DNA from: a bacterium
GTDB taxonomy: Bacteria; Spirochaetota; Leptospiria; Leptospirales; Leptonemataceae
Assembly: GCA_024742665.1 (NCBI GenBank)
Contig: JANSYA010000001.1
Span: 944,425 to 1,008,424 of the forward strand
Reading direction: 5' to 3'
DNA: 64,000 bases
Shown here: piece by piece, positions 1 to 8,024 of the stretch
Layout: the number at the start of each line of letters is the position of its first letter
Position numbering within the stretch: position 1 is the stretch's first letter
Notes under the pieces: model-generated
What the model was told of the DNA's origin: nothing
What the model saw: only the letters and a program-made list of their open reading frames with translations
Database searches by the model: none
Position numbers and translations under genes: made by a program

Positions 1-59
1 GCCGGTCGGCGGCCCATCAAGAGATAGCTTGCTTTACACGCGACCCCGCCGCCGGAACC

Positions 60-521
60 GTGACCGGGTCTATGCTGCATTCAGGAATTTTTGCGGGATC
101 ATCCGACCGTCGGCGGGCCCTGGCCGCTTCGGCGGCGCGAGGGCTGTCGCGAATCGCACTCCTGATCTGTCTGATGCCCCTTGTGTTTGCGGCCTCCTGC
201 GCGGAAACCGGCGAGCAGGAGATGGATCTCCTGTTTCAAACCGACGTCGTCAATCGGGGCCAGGCCAAAGAGATGCTGCGCATGGGCATTCGGATCAACG
301 TGAACGTCTGCCCGACGAATACCGTGGCCGGATATTACGCCATCCAGGCCACCATTCCGGAAGAGCTGAACTACCCCCATTACGAAGGCAGTCTTGTTTC
401 GAACTGCAGTCTGCTCCTGGCTGTCGCGCCGTGTTTGCCGGCGGAAGCGAATCAAGCCTTTCTTGTGAATTACTATCGCGGGTTGATCCAGGTCTGCGGT
501 CTGAAACAGGTCGGATTCTAA
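60..521 (+). CDS. putative lipoprotein, unknown function
   Basis: A 153-residue protein I do not recognise. The N-terminus is basic and followed by a hydrophobic stretch ending FAASC (about residues 43-47), a relaxed spirochaete-type lipobox, so export and lipidation at that cysteine are likely. The mature part is about 105 residues with four further cysteines, which suggests disulphides or a compact periplasmic or surface domain. A second ATG at 72 is an equally possible start. It is near the window edge, so its operon is unknown. The export call is fairly safe; the role is unknown. Confidence 0.6.
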   Translation: MTGSMLHSGIFAGSSDRRRALAASAARGLSRIALLICLMPLVFAASCAETGEQEMDLLFQTDVVNRGQAKEMLRMGIRINVNVCPTNTVAGYYAIQATIPEELNYPHYEGSLVSNCSLLLAVAPCLPAEANQAFLVNYYRGLIQVCGLKQVGF

Positions 522-858
522 GCACCTGCGCGAAACCGCACGAATTCACGTTCCGATTTTTTCGGCGCCCGATCGCAAGCGCATGCAAATTCGATTCGGC
601 GTTGCCACGCGATGCGACATAATCCAGCGAGCTGGCTGTCGATTGGATCGCGTTTGATTTCGGTTAGAGCTGGCTGGAATGGCCGATCGGGCTGCTGTCC
701 GGAGCAAAAAGTTGGTGCATTCTCAGCGGCATTCCCTCAATACTATGTAAATCCCGCAGAACCGGCGGCCGGCCGGTTGTTTTTTCCGAAAAACGTGCGG
801 TCGCCTGAAAAGTTTGTCGGGCGTGCGGCCGAAACTGAACATCAGGAGAAAGCTGTCC
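522..858. other. intergenic region without a convincing gene
   Basis: This 337-base gap has no ORF with plausible coding character on either strand. It contains one clear terminator-like hairpin at 760-785 and the Shine-Dalgarno sequence AGGAG at 844-848 for the next gene. Nothing else stands out. Confidence 0.6.
760..785 (+). terminator. intrinsic terminator
   Basis: Arms AACCGGC (760-766) and GCCGGTT (772-778) form a perfect 7-bp stem with a 5-base loop, followed by GTTTTTT (779-785). It would end the transcript that begins at or before the lipoprotein gene at 60-521. Confidence 0.65.
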
Positions 859-1620
859 ATGAAACGCTCCAGTATTCTGGCTATAACAATCAGCGCCGCG
901 GTCATCGCGGGGTCGTTCATTCAATTTCCGGCAATTGCGCAAGACAACGCGGGTTCCGAACAAACGGCTCCCGGTGTCAATAGTAACCGGCCGAACAAGG
1001 TTACCGACCCCATGCGGGCCTGCGCGAACCGCGACAAACAGCCCTTTATTCCGGAAGGGGAGCTGCTGCTCGATTCCAATTCCTGGGGCAACAACCCGCA
1101 GGAAGGCCAGTATCGTCAGGAGATGGAACGGCTGCTCCGGATCGAAATCGCCAACGTGCGTCGCTCCCTCAAAGACGTGAGCGAAAAGCACCAGGACCTG
1201 ATTGAACTGTATCCCCAGCTGAGCGAGTACCAGGAGATCGTGCTGGAAGACGTGCCCGGCACCTGGCGCGACGGCGTATACGTGAACTCCAAGCGCCTGA
1301 TCATCTTCCACTACGGCGACGAGAAGAAGCTGGATTGCGTCGTGCTGGATTCCATGACCCGCAGCATCTACGGGGCCAACGAGTGGACCCGCAAGATCAT
1401 CCGTCTGTACTATCCGAATATCCAGACCATGGAGCTGCACACCATGCGTCACAACTATACGCTGGGCGGCACGCTCGACAAGACCAGCCCCGAAGTTCAA
1501 CTGCGGGCTCTGCGCCTCGTCTTTTTGAATCTGCGCACGGCGCTGTATTCCATGGACATGATGATCGCGGCCTACTACGATCTCCGGAACAAGAAAAACG
1601 AGTGGCAGATTAACCTTTAA
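859..1620 (+). CDS. secreted protein of unknown function
   Basis: A 253-residue protein with a clear Sec signal peptide: MKRSS, a hydrophobic core, then FPAIAQ followed by DNAGS, which looks like a signal peptidase I site. The start at 859 is chosen because it opens the signal peptide directly and follows AGGAG at 844-848. The mature protein has no transmembrane segment. A charged helical part (residues about 75-120) is followed by a segment rich in Tyr, Arg and Met. No catalytic motif is visible. Its size and lack of known domains recall leptospiral flagellar-sheath or periplasmic proteins, but I cannot assign it to one. Confidence 0.7.
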   Translation: MKRSSILAITISAAVIAGSFIQFPAIAQDNAGSEQTAPGVNSNRPNKVTDPMRACANRDKQPFIPEGELLLDSNSWGNNPQEGQYRQEMERLLRIEIANVRRSLKDVSEKHQDLIELYPQLSEYQEIVLEDVPGTWRDGVYVNSKRLIIFHYGDEKKLDCVVLDSMTRSIYGANEWTRKIIRLYYPNIQTMELHTMRHNYTLGGTLDKTSPEVQLRALRLVFLNLRTALYSMDMMIAAYYDLRNKKNEWQINL

Positions 1621-1730
1621 GATCCCGCGAATTTGTTTCCGGGCGATGGGGCGACGGCAGAAATCCCGCTGGCAAATGCCGGTAAATCCTGCTTGTCGCC
1701 AGAGCGCGAAACCGGAGATTGACCCGAATC

Positions 1731-1940
1731 ATGGCTGAAGAAACCGAAAATACAGAATCCGCTCCGGCAGCGGAGGCCGCCGAACCGGCCGGTCCGACCA
1801 AAAACAAAAAGATCAACAAGATGTCCCTGGCCGAAGTGGACGCCGCGATCAAAAAAACGCAGGAACACATGAAGAGCATGACCAGCAGCTACGCCGTCGC
1901 TCTCCACGCGCGTAAAAAAGATCTCGAAGCCGCCGGCTGA
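1731..1940 (+). CDS. small acidic/basic protein, unknown function
   Basis: A 69-residue soluble protein. Residues 1-23 are acidic and Ala/Pro-rich and look disordered. The rest (KKINKMSLAEVDAAIKK onward) is predicted helical with alternating charge, a likely two-helix or coiled-coil segment. ATG 1731 follows GGAGA at 1714-1718; a TTG at 1719 is too close to that site to be used. It lies 110 bases after the secreted protein gene and before a terminator-like structure. No function can be given. Confidence 0.6.
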   Translation: MAEETENTESAPAAEAAEPAGPTKNKKINKMSLAEVDAAIKKTQEHMKSMTSSYAVALHARKKDLEAAG

Positions 1941-1969
1941 TCCCCGGCATCCCGCGGCTCCGGCTTTTT
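1927..1969 (+). terminator. possible composite terminator
   Basis: AAGCCG (1927-1932) can pair with CGGCTT (1961-1966), enclosing an inner hairpin, and a run of five T (1965-1969) closes it. It overlaps the stop codon of the small gene at 1731-1940. The outer stem is short, so this is tentative. Confidence 0.4.
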
Positions 1970-2153
1970 GCCCGCCATTTTCGCTCCCGGTCCAATTCAA
2001 CCGGGTGCCGCCCCTCGTTGCCTGAATCCCGGCCTCACAGCCTCCATCAGCGAAGGCCCCTGTTCCAACAATTCCGCTCCTCCCGTTGCATCGTCTCCCT
2101 GTGATTAGACCGGACTTGACCGCTCCCTTCTATCCGGCTGGTCTTGTCGATCT

Positions 2154-2819
2154 ATGAGCACCCGCACGATCCAGGTCACCGACCTGCTGCACGAATATAT
2201 TCTAAAAAACTCGCTGCGCGAATCCGCGCTGCTCCAGCGCCTCCGGGAAGAAACCGCGGCCCTGCCCATGGCCCGCATGCAGATCAGTCCGGAGCAGGGG
2301 CAATTTATGGCGCTGCTGCTGGGGCTGCTCGGGGCGCGCCGAACAATCGAAGTCGGGGTGTTCACGGGCTACAGCGCCCTGATTGCCGCGCAGTCCGTTC
2401 CGGCTGACGGATTCGTGCTGGCCTGCGACGTGAGCGAGGAGTGGACGGCGATCGGCCGCAAGTACTGGCAAGAAGCCGGGGTGGCGGATCGAATCGACCT
2501 GCGTTTGGCGCCGGCTCAGGAAACCCTGGCGGCGGTGCTGGAGGAGCCTGGCCAGGCCGGCAGCTTTGATTTCGCCTTCATCGACGCGGACAAGGGCGGC
2601 TACCGGGCGTACTACGAGGCCTGTCTGGAACTGCTCCGGCCGGGCGGGGTGGTCGCCGTGGATAATACGCTCTGGGGCGGGTCTGTGGCCGACCCGGACA
2701 ACACCAAAGACGATACGGTGGCCATCCGGAACTTCAACGCCTTCGTGCATACGGACGATCGGGTCGATCTGAGTCTGCTGCCGATCGGCGACGGATTGAC
2801 TCTGGCCCGCAAAAAGTAG
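2154..2819 (+). CDS. SAM-dependent O-methyltransferase, catechol/caffeoyl-CoA type
   Basis: A 221-residue cytosolic methyltransferase of the Methyltransf_3 family, which transfers a methyl group from S-adenosylmethionine to a hydroxyl group on a metal-bound, usually catechol-like acceptor. SAM-binding motif I is EVGVFTGYSAL (about residues 66-76). The metal ligands are supplied by FIDADKGGY (about 143-151) and DNTLWGG (about 169-175), and the C-terminal IGDGLTLARKK is typical. Length matches the family. It resembles the O-methyltransferase characterised from Leptospira. It stands alone here, so the natural acceptor is unknown. Confidence 0.9.
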   Translation: MSTRTIQVTDLLHEYILKNSLRESALLQRLREETAALPMARMQISPEQGQFMALLLGLLGARRTIEVGVFTGYSALIAAQSVPADGFVLACDVSEEWTAIGRKYWQEAGVADRIDLRLAPAQETLAAVLEEPGQAGSFDFAFIDADKGGYRAYYEACLELLRPGGVVAVDNTLWGGSVADPDNTKDDTVAIRNFNAFVHTDDRVDLSLLPIGDGLTLARKK

Positions 2820-2986
2820 CGGCTTTTCCTCGAAATGCGGGATAAATTGACGCCGAGCGCTTACTCCAGGGCTCGAAAAAGTCGAAAATAGTAGAGTGGC
2901 GAAATGACTCCCGGGCGAACTGCGCCGGCGCGGCCTGCGAATCTACTCGCGCCGAAGCCCTGCGGGATGTATCACAGGAAATCCAA

Positions 2987-3388
2987 ATGAATACGAAAAC
3001 CGTTTATCTGCTGACGATCTTACTGAGTGTCTTTGTGGCCGGCGCGGCCCTGGCTCAGAACGAAGGCGGCAACGCCGGCGAGCAGTCCGGGATTTGCTTT
3101 CAGCCGATGGATTTCGATCGCAACGTCTGCATCAACTTTCGCACCAGCTGGTATTATCCGTACGCGCTTTCCGAGTGGATGGTGTTACACGTGCGCACCT
3201 CCGGCACTCCCGCCGGCAAGTACATCTGGAACGCCGGGCAGTACCTCATGACTTTCGAAGAGTGGGAAAAGGTTCGCACGGCTCTCGCCGGGCAGGGACT
3301 TCCCGAGCGCTGCCTGCATCCGGAATACCGGATGACCAAAGAAGACAAAATCAAAACGCGCAAAGAAGCGTGTAAATTGAATAACTAG
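2987..3388 (+). CDS. small secreted protein, unknown function
   Basis: A 133-residue protein with a signal peptide (MNTKTVYLLTILLSVFVAG then ALAQ and a likely cleavage). The start follows AGGA in CACAGGAAATCCAA. The mature chain is about 110 residues with four cysteines, many aromatic residues in the middle (SWYYPYALSEWM) and a basic C-terminus. No known domain is recognised. It is probably periplasmic or exposed at the surface. Confidence 0.65.
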   Translation: MNTKTVYLLTILLSVFVAGAALAQNEGGNAGEQSGICFQPMDFDRNVCINFRTSWYYPYALSEWMVLHVRTSGTPAGKYIWNAGQYLMTFEEWEKVRTALAGQGLPERCLHPEYRMTKEDKIKTRKEACKLNN

Positions 3389-3406
3389 CGATCTCGCAGA
3401 GATCGC
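3388..3406 (+). other. perfect stem-loop after the stop codon
   Basis: GCGATCTC (3388-3395), loop GCA, GAGATCGC (3399-3406). The 8-bp stem begins on the last base of the stop codon. No T-run follows, so it is more likely an mRNA 3-prime end stabiliser or a weak terminator than a classical intrinsic terminator. Confidence 0.4.
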
Positions 3407-3564
3407 GCATCTCTGCAGCGCAAGATGCAGAGCCGAAGCACCAGCAGGCTGCGGAAAAAGTCGGGATTACAGGCAAGGTTCAGGCAGGATTTCACCGATT
3501 ACACGGATCTTTTTTTCTGGCGGCGTGATGGTTCACGTCGAGCGTCGGTCTGCGAATTTGGTTC

Positions 3565-4119
3565 TCACAGCCCTCTGACGAACTGACCCATGTGCGGCGT
3601 GCCGTCCGTGCCGCCGTTCTTCAGGTCGCCGAAGAAACGTTCTAAGGCGAAGCGCGTGGAGTTAAAGGCGACCTCTTCCCAGGGTATCTCGTCTTCGGTG
3701 AAGAGCCGAACTTCCAGGGATTCCACCCCCGGATAAAAATCCAGGTTCTTGAGTTCCGCCAGAAAAAACAGGAATACCTGACCGATGTGCGGCACGCTGT
3801 AGACGGAGTGCAGACCGCCCAGTTCGACGGTGGCGTTCGCCTCTTCCACGGTTTCGCGGATAGTGCCCTGTTCGACGGTCTCGCCGTTTTCCATGAAGCC
3901 GCCGGGCACGGTCCAGGCCCCGTAGCGGGGCTCGATCGCGCGTTTGCAGAGCAGAACTTTATGTCCCTCCCAGATCGGCAGGCAGCCGACGATCACCTTG
4001 GGATTCAGATAGTGAATATGCTGGCACTCGCCGCAAACGTGACGGTGAGCGTTGTCCCCTTCGGGGATTCGCCATTCGAGCTGACTGCCGCACTGGTTGC
4101 AGAATTTCATGCCGTCCAT
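3565..4119 (-). CDS. zinc-ribbon Nudix hydrolase
   Basis: A 184-residue Nudix protein that should hydrolyse a nucleoside diphosphate linked to another group. An N-terminal zinc ribbon has CNQC (about residues 6-9) and CGEC (about 28-31). The Nudix box follows as GGFMENGETVEQGT then IRETVEEANA. It fits G-x5-E-x7-REUxEExGU except that the last Gly is Asn. Ribbon plus box recalls NADH pyrophosphatases, but their NudC signature was not found, so the substrate is open. The start at 4119 follows AGGAAGGA at 5 bases; a longer upstream reading to 4320 overlaps the next gene and is rejected. It is divergent from the carbamoyltransferase gene. Confidence 0.85.
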   Translation of the reverse strand: MDGMKFCNQCGSQLEWRIPEGDNAHRHVCGECQHIHYLNPKVIVGCLPIWEGHKVLLCKRAIEPRYGAWTVPGGFMENGETVEQGTIRETVEEANATVELGGLHSVYSVPHIGQVFLFFLAELKNLDFYPGVESLEVRLFTEDEIPWEEVAFNSTRFALERFFGDLKNGGTDGTPHMGQFVRGL

Positions 4120-4222
4120 CGAATCCTTCCTGATGTCGCGCTCGTGACACGCGTTTCCCAGCGCGGCGGCGGGAGCATTTAATATTGCGTGCCCCGCTGC
4201 TTCCCGTAACACTGTCCCCGCA

Positions 4223-5161
4223 ATGCCCGATTCGCAAGTGAAACATTTGATCACCTGGAAAGACTGGGAGCCCGCCGAGATTCGCAAGGTTCTCATGCTG
4301 GCCACGCGCGTCAAACGCAACCGCCACTATTACCAGGGGACTCTGAGCGGCCGAACCCTGGTCATGCTGTTTCAGAAAACCAGCACCCGGACCCGGGTCA
4401 GCTTCGAAGCCGCGATGACCGAGATGGGCGGCCACGGCATCTACATGGACTGGAATACGACGAATTTCGGCCTGTCCAAGATCAAATACGAAACCGCGTA
4501 CTTATCGCGCAACGTCGCGATCATCATGGCCCGCATGAAGCGCCACGAAGAGCTGCTGGAACTTAAGGCGGGAGCCTCGGTGCCGCTGATCAACGGCTGC
4601 GATAATATGTATCATCCGTGCCAGGCGATGGCGGATATGCTGACCATTCACGAAGATCGCGGCAGCCTGGCCGGCGCGAAGCTGACCTACGTCGGCGTGC
4701 ACAACAACGTCGTGAATTCGCTGATGGCCGTTTGCGCCGCCTTCGACGTGGAGCTCACTCTCGTAACGCCCATCGCGCCGACCGAATCGATCGACGTGGA
4801 TCTGCGGGACAATTTGAAATCCAAAGGTTTGCTCGTCGAAACTCTGGACATCGCCGAGGCGGTGGCGAAGACCGAATACGTCTACACCGATACCTGGGTC
4901 GACATGGAATTCTTCGACGATCCGGCCTACGCTCCACTGAAAGAAGAGCGAATCAAAACGATGATGCCCTATCAGCTGAACGCCGCGCTCTTAAAAAATT
5001 CCAGCGCGAAAATTCTGCACGATATGCCGATTCATCCCGGCTACGAGATCACGGAAGACGTAGTGGAAAGTCCGAACGCTCTGATTTTCAAGCAGGCCGA
5101 AAACCGACTCGAAGTTCAAAAAGCGATCATTCTGTATCTGCTGCGTTCGCTCTGGCTGTAG
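4223..5161 (+). CDS. ornithine-carbamoyltransferase family protein with non-canonical active site
   Basis: A 312-residue cytosolic transcarbamylase. The carbamoyl-phosphate loop STRTR (54-58) and HPCQ (131-134) are intact, so carbamoyl phosphate should bind. The second-substrate side is not canonical: the OTC motif HCLP is HDMP (266-269), so the ornithine-contacting cysteine is Asp, and the SMG loop reads TDTWVDME (222-229). Aspartate transcarbamylases have HPGP there, so it fits neither textbook class. The C-terminus QAENRLEVQKAI is normal for OTC. It may be an arginine-pathway enzyme of a divergent lineage, or act on another amine. No other arginine gene is nearby, so argF is not assigned. 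Confidence 0.85.
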   Translation: MPDSQVKHLITWKDWEPAEIRKVLMLATRVKRNRHYYQGTLSGRTLVMLFQKTSTRTRVSFEAAMTEMGGHGIYMDWNTTNFGLSKIKYETAYLSRNVAIIMARMKRHEELLELKAGASVPLINGCDNMYHPCQAMADMLTIHEDRGSLAGAKLTYVGVHNNVVNSLMAVCAAFDVELTLVTPIAPTESIDVDLRDNLKSKGLLVETLDIAEAVAKTEYVYTDTWVDMEFFDDPAYAPLKEERIKTMMPYQLNAALLKNSSAKILHDMPIHPGYEITEDVVESPNALIFKQAENRLEVQKAIILYLLRSLWL

Positions 5162-5214
5162 CGCGAACGGCGCCCCGCGGCGATGCGGCGGCATTGCGAC
5201 CTGGCGAATTAAAT

Positions 5215-6021
5215 TTAAGACGCGGCGCGTTTCTTCTTCGGATTCGCGGCCCGGCGCGCGGCTTTCTTTTTTGACGTCGACTTGCGCGCTTTGGATCCGG
5301 CGGCCTTCGTCGTCCCCGTTGAATCCCTGACGGCCTGCACCGGTTCCTCCGGGGTTTTCGCAGCCCGGGCTTTCACTTCGCCGTTTTCGAATTCGTGCGA
5401 ATTTTCAACGCCCGGTCCGGAGCGCGCGACTTCTCCGCGATGAAGCACGAAGCGCTCTTCCCACTCTTCGTATGATATTCCCAGCTGGCGTGCGCTGCGC
5501 ATGCGAAAGCGCCGTACGAAGTATACCGTGATTGGATAACCCGCGATTGATGCCGGAACGCCCAGCACGAAGCCGCCGATCAGCATCGGCCAGCCGAGCT
5601 GATAGATCATGAATTTCATCCAGTGGATCAATCCCTGGGTCATACCCAGAGCCGAGGCTTCGTCGAGTACGACGCCGAAGGTCGCCGCCGAGATTGGTTC
5701 GATCGCGTATCCCAGAATTGAAAAGAAATAGTAGCCGGTGATATAAAAGCTGTAGTACATCGGCACCATTGTGAAGGGATTGCTCAGCCAGACCCAGGCC
5801 ACGCCGATAACGAGATGAAAGTGCAGGCGAAAGGCCCGAAACAGGACCCAGTTCGCCGTCACGAGCAGCATCTGGAATCCAACGAGCGGCGTCAGCGCCC
5901 AGAAGAGTCCGACCGCGCTGGCCATTCCCAGTTCTTCGATCGGATGGTGCGATTCGCGGAAGTGGCGCAGAATCTTATCGTCGACCAGAGTTTTGAGGGA
6001 GCGCGTAAATGATTCGAACAT
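5215..6021 (-). CDS. DUF2062 membrane protein with Lys/Ala-rich tail
   Basis: A 268-residue inner-membrane protein of the DUF2062 family. Residues 1-185 hold the family domain with about four hydrophobic segments (MASAVGLFWALTPLVGFQ, the WLSNPFTMVPMYYSFYITGYY region and others). The family has no settled biochemical role. After the last membrane segment, residues about 225-268 form a Lys/Ala/Arg/Ser-rich tail ending PKKKRAAS that resembles histone H1-type or nucleoid-binding tails. It is probably cytoplasmic and could touch nucleic acid or acidic phospholipid. It is convergent with the carbamoyltransferase gene and divergent from the SixA gene. Confidence 0.8.
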   Translation of the reverse strand: MFESFTRSLKTLVDDKILRHFRESHHPIEELGMASAVGLFWALTPLVGFQMLLVTANWVLFRAFRLHFHLVIGVAWVWLSNPFTMVPMYYSFYITGYYFFSILGYAIEPISAATFGVVLDEASALGMTQGLIHWMKFMIYQLGWPMLIGGFVLGVPASIAGYPITVYFVRRFRMRSARQLGISYEEWEERFVLHRGEVARSGPGVENSHEFENGEVKARAAKTPEEPVQAVRDSTGTTKAAGSKARKSTSKKKAARRAANPKKKRAAS

Positions 6022-6107
6022 GGCGTTGAGCGGGGCAGTCGATTTACGGATAATATATTTTCTCGTTGCCAGTTTGTCTCCTACATTTATTGCTATTCCC
6101 GCGACTC

Positions 6108-6638
6108 ATGAGGCTGTTCTTAATTCGTCACGCGATCGCTATGAACCGGGAAGACTTTACCGGCTCTGACGATTTGCTGCGTCCGCTGACCGACGTCGGC
6201 CGTAAAAAGGCCAGGCGCGCTTTTCGCGGTTTCCAGCGAATGTATGGCCGCCCCGATTTGATTTTACATTCCGCCGCGACGCGCGCGATCGAGACGGCCG
6301 AAATCCTGGCGCAGGTCACCGGCGCGCCGACCGATCAGACGAAGCTGCTGAATCCGGGAGCGGACTACGCCGCCTTCTTGAAGCTGATGAGCGAATACGG
6401 CGACGCCGCCGATATTGAGCAGTTGGTCCTGGTCGGACACGAGCCGGACTTCAGCGAGATTCTCTCGGGCTTAGTGGCGCCCGCCGCCGACGCTGCGAAA
6501 GGCCGCGCCGCCTTCCTGCACTTCGATATCAAAAAGGCGTCGTGCATTGAAGTGGATCTGCATGCTCCCGGTTCCGGCGAGCTGCTGAATTTTCTCAGTC
6601 CGAAAGCCCTGCGCCGACTCGGAAAAGGCGGAGACTGA
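6108..6638 (+). CDS. sixA: SixA-type phosphohistidine phosphatase
   Basis: A 176-residue histidine phosphatase of the phosphoglycerate-mutase superfamily. The catalytic RHA is at residues 7-9, with the second conserved Arg in HSAATRAIETAE (about 60-71) and the second catalytic His in LVGHEPDFS (about 115-123). SixA removes phosphate from histidines of phosphorelay or phosphotransferase proteins in the cytoplasm. The start at 6108 puts the RHA motif at its usual place; upstream codons add only a nonspecific hydrophobic stretch. The C-terminal part (LSPKALRRLGKGGD) is typical. Substrate here is not shown by context. Confidence 0.85.
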   Translation: MRLFLIRHAIAMNREDFTGSDDLLRPLTDVGRKKARRAFRGFQRMYGRPDLILHSAATRAIETAEILAQVTGAPTDQTKLLNPGADYAAFLKLMSEYGDAADIEQLVLVGHEPDFSEILSGLVAPAADAAKGRAAFLHFDIKKASCIEVDLHAPGSGELLNFLSPKALRRLGKGGD

Positions 6639-6715
6639 CGCCGTTGCGATTGGCATTCTGAATTACACAGCCGCGCCGGCGGTTCGAATCATCCGCCGGG
6701 CCGCGGGAGAGTACT

Positions 6716-7066
6716 ATGTATTTTGAAAAACACGTATTCGTATGCGAAAATTTGCGGCAGGGCGGCCGCGAATGCTGCGCGGAAAAGAAATCCGTGGAGC
6801 TGCGCGGCGTCCTGAAACGTCGCGCGAAAGAAGTCTTACGCGAAGCGGGCTTGAAACGTCGCATTCGCATTAACGGCGCCGCCTGTCTGGATCGCTGCGA
6901 AGAGGGGCCGGTCGCCGTCGTCTATCCCGAAGGGCACTGGTTTCGTCTGCGCGATGCCGACGAAATCGAGCGCTTCGCCACGAGTTATTTGAAAGACGGG
7001 GATTTGTCCGCCGTCGAAGATTTGCGGCTTTCGGATTTGCATCCGACGGAGCGACCCCGGGGCTGA
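6716..7066 (+). CDS. thioredoxin-like 2Fe-2S ferredoxin
   Basis: A 116-residue protein of the thioredoxin-fold (2Fe-2S) ferredoxin family. Ligand cysteines are at C10 and C20/C21 in the N-terminal half and CLDRC (about residues 57-61) in the second half, followed by the family signature EEGPVAVVYPEG. It should carry single electrons in the cytoplasm; its partner is unknown. It has an extra adjacent cysteine (CC at 20-21), so which one binds iron is not decided. A hairpin follows the gene at 7091-7114. Confidence 0.85.
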   Translation: MYFEKHVFVCENLRQGGRECCAEKKSVELRGVLKRRAKEVLREAGLKRRIRINGAACLDRCEEGPVAVVYPEGHWFRLRDADEIERFATSYLKDGDLSAVEDLRLSDLHPTERPRG

Positions 7067-7090
7067 ATCGCGATCTGTGTTTCGAGACTT

Positions 7091-7114
7091 GAGCCGCGAG
7101 CGGCTCGCAGTTTT
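7091..7114 (+). terminator. intrinsic terminator
   Basis: GAGCCG, loop CGAG, CGGCTC (7091-7106), followed by GCAGTTTTA. It lies 25 bases after the ferredoxin stop codon, between two convergent genes. Confidence 0.5.
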
Positions 7115-7181
7115 ACGATCGGTAGCCGCGCCGATTCTCGCGAATGCTTTGAATCGACGCGGCTGATCGAGTGAATCGCGC

Positions 7182-7928
7182 TTATTTGCCCTGATTGAGA
7201 AAGGGCTTGAGCAGCTCGATCGGAATCGGAAAGACCGTCGTGCTGTTTTTGTCCGCCGCGATTTCGGTCAGCGTCTGTAAGTAGCGCAGCTGAATCGCCA
7301 CGGGATGTTTGCCGATCACTTCGGCCGCCTGGCCCAATTTTTCGGAAGCCTGGTACTCGCCTTCGGCGGCGATGATCTTCGCGCGGCGTTCCCGCTCGGC
7401 TTCGGCCTGCTTGGCCATTGCGCGTTGCATTTCGTGCGGCAGGTCGATGTGCTTGACTTCAACCATGCTGACCTTAATGCCCCAGGCGTCGGTTTGTTTG
7501 TCGAGAACGGCCTGCAGCTCGGCGTTGATCTTTTCGCGCTGGCTCAGAATTTCGTCGAGTTCCGATTCGCCCATGATTGAGCGCAGCGTCGTCTGGCTCA
7601 GCTGCGAAGTCGCGAAGAGAAAGTCTTCGACTTCGATGATCGCACGCTGCGGATCCATTACTCGAAAATAAACCACCGCGTTGACTTTAATCGAAACGTT
7701 GTCTTTCGTGATGACGTCCTGGGGCGGCACGTCCATGGCCACCGTCCGCAGGCTGACCTTGACCATCTTATCGATGAAAGGAATCAGCAGGATCAGGCCA
7801 GGGCCTTTGACGCTGATAAAGCGGCCGAGGCGAAAGACTGTCGCGCGTTCGTATTCGCGCAGGACCTTGACGGCGCTGGTGATTATAAAAAAGAACAGCG
7901 CGACCAGGGCGAAAATATAACTGAGCAT
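7182..7928 (-). CDS. slipin (stomatin/prohibitin family, SPFH)
   Basis: A 248-residue membrane-scaffold protein. One N-terminal hydrophobic segment (residues 2-20) anchors it, followed by the SPFH core: [31 protein letters not shown] and [21 protein letters not shown] helical coiled-coil region rich in Glu/Ala/Arg ([22 protein letters not shown]) follows. Such proteins form large rings in the inner membrane and are regularly encoded beside an NfeD protease, as here: NfeD lies directly upstream on the same strand, 96 bases away. The pair probably forms one quality-control or membrane-microdomain unit. Confidence 0.92.
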   Translation of the reverse strand: MLSYIFALVALFFFIITSAVKVLREYERATVFRLGRFISVKGPGLILLIPFIDKMVKVSLRTVAMDVPPQDVITKDNVSIKVNAVVYFRVMDPQRAIIEVEDFLFATSQLSQTTLRSIMGESELDEILSQREKINAELQAVLDKQTDAWGIKVSMVEVKHIDLPHEMQRAMAKQAEAERERRAKIIAAEGEYQASEKLGQAAEVIGKHPVAIQLRYLQTLTEIAADKNSTTVFPIPIELLKPFLNQGK

Positions 7929-8024
7929 TGAGTTTCTCCGGGAAAGTATTTGTTGAGTCTAAAAAATGATTCGGTTCATGAATGAAACCAGTCCGGGAGC
8001 GGGATTTCCGCGGACACGGGCGTC

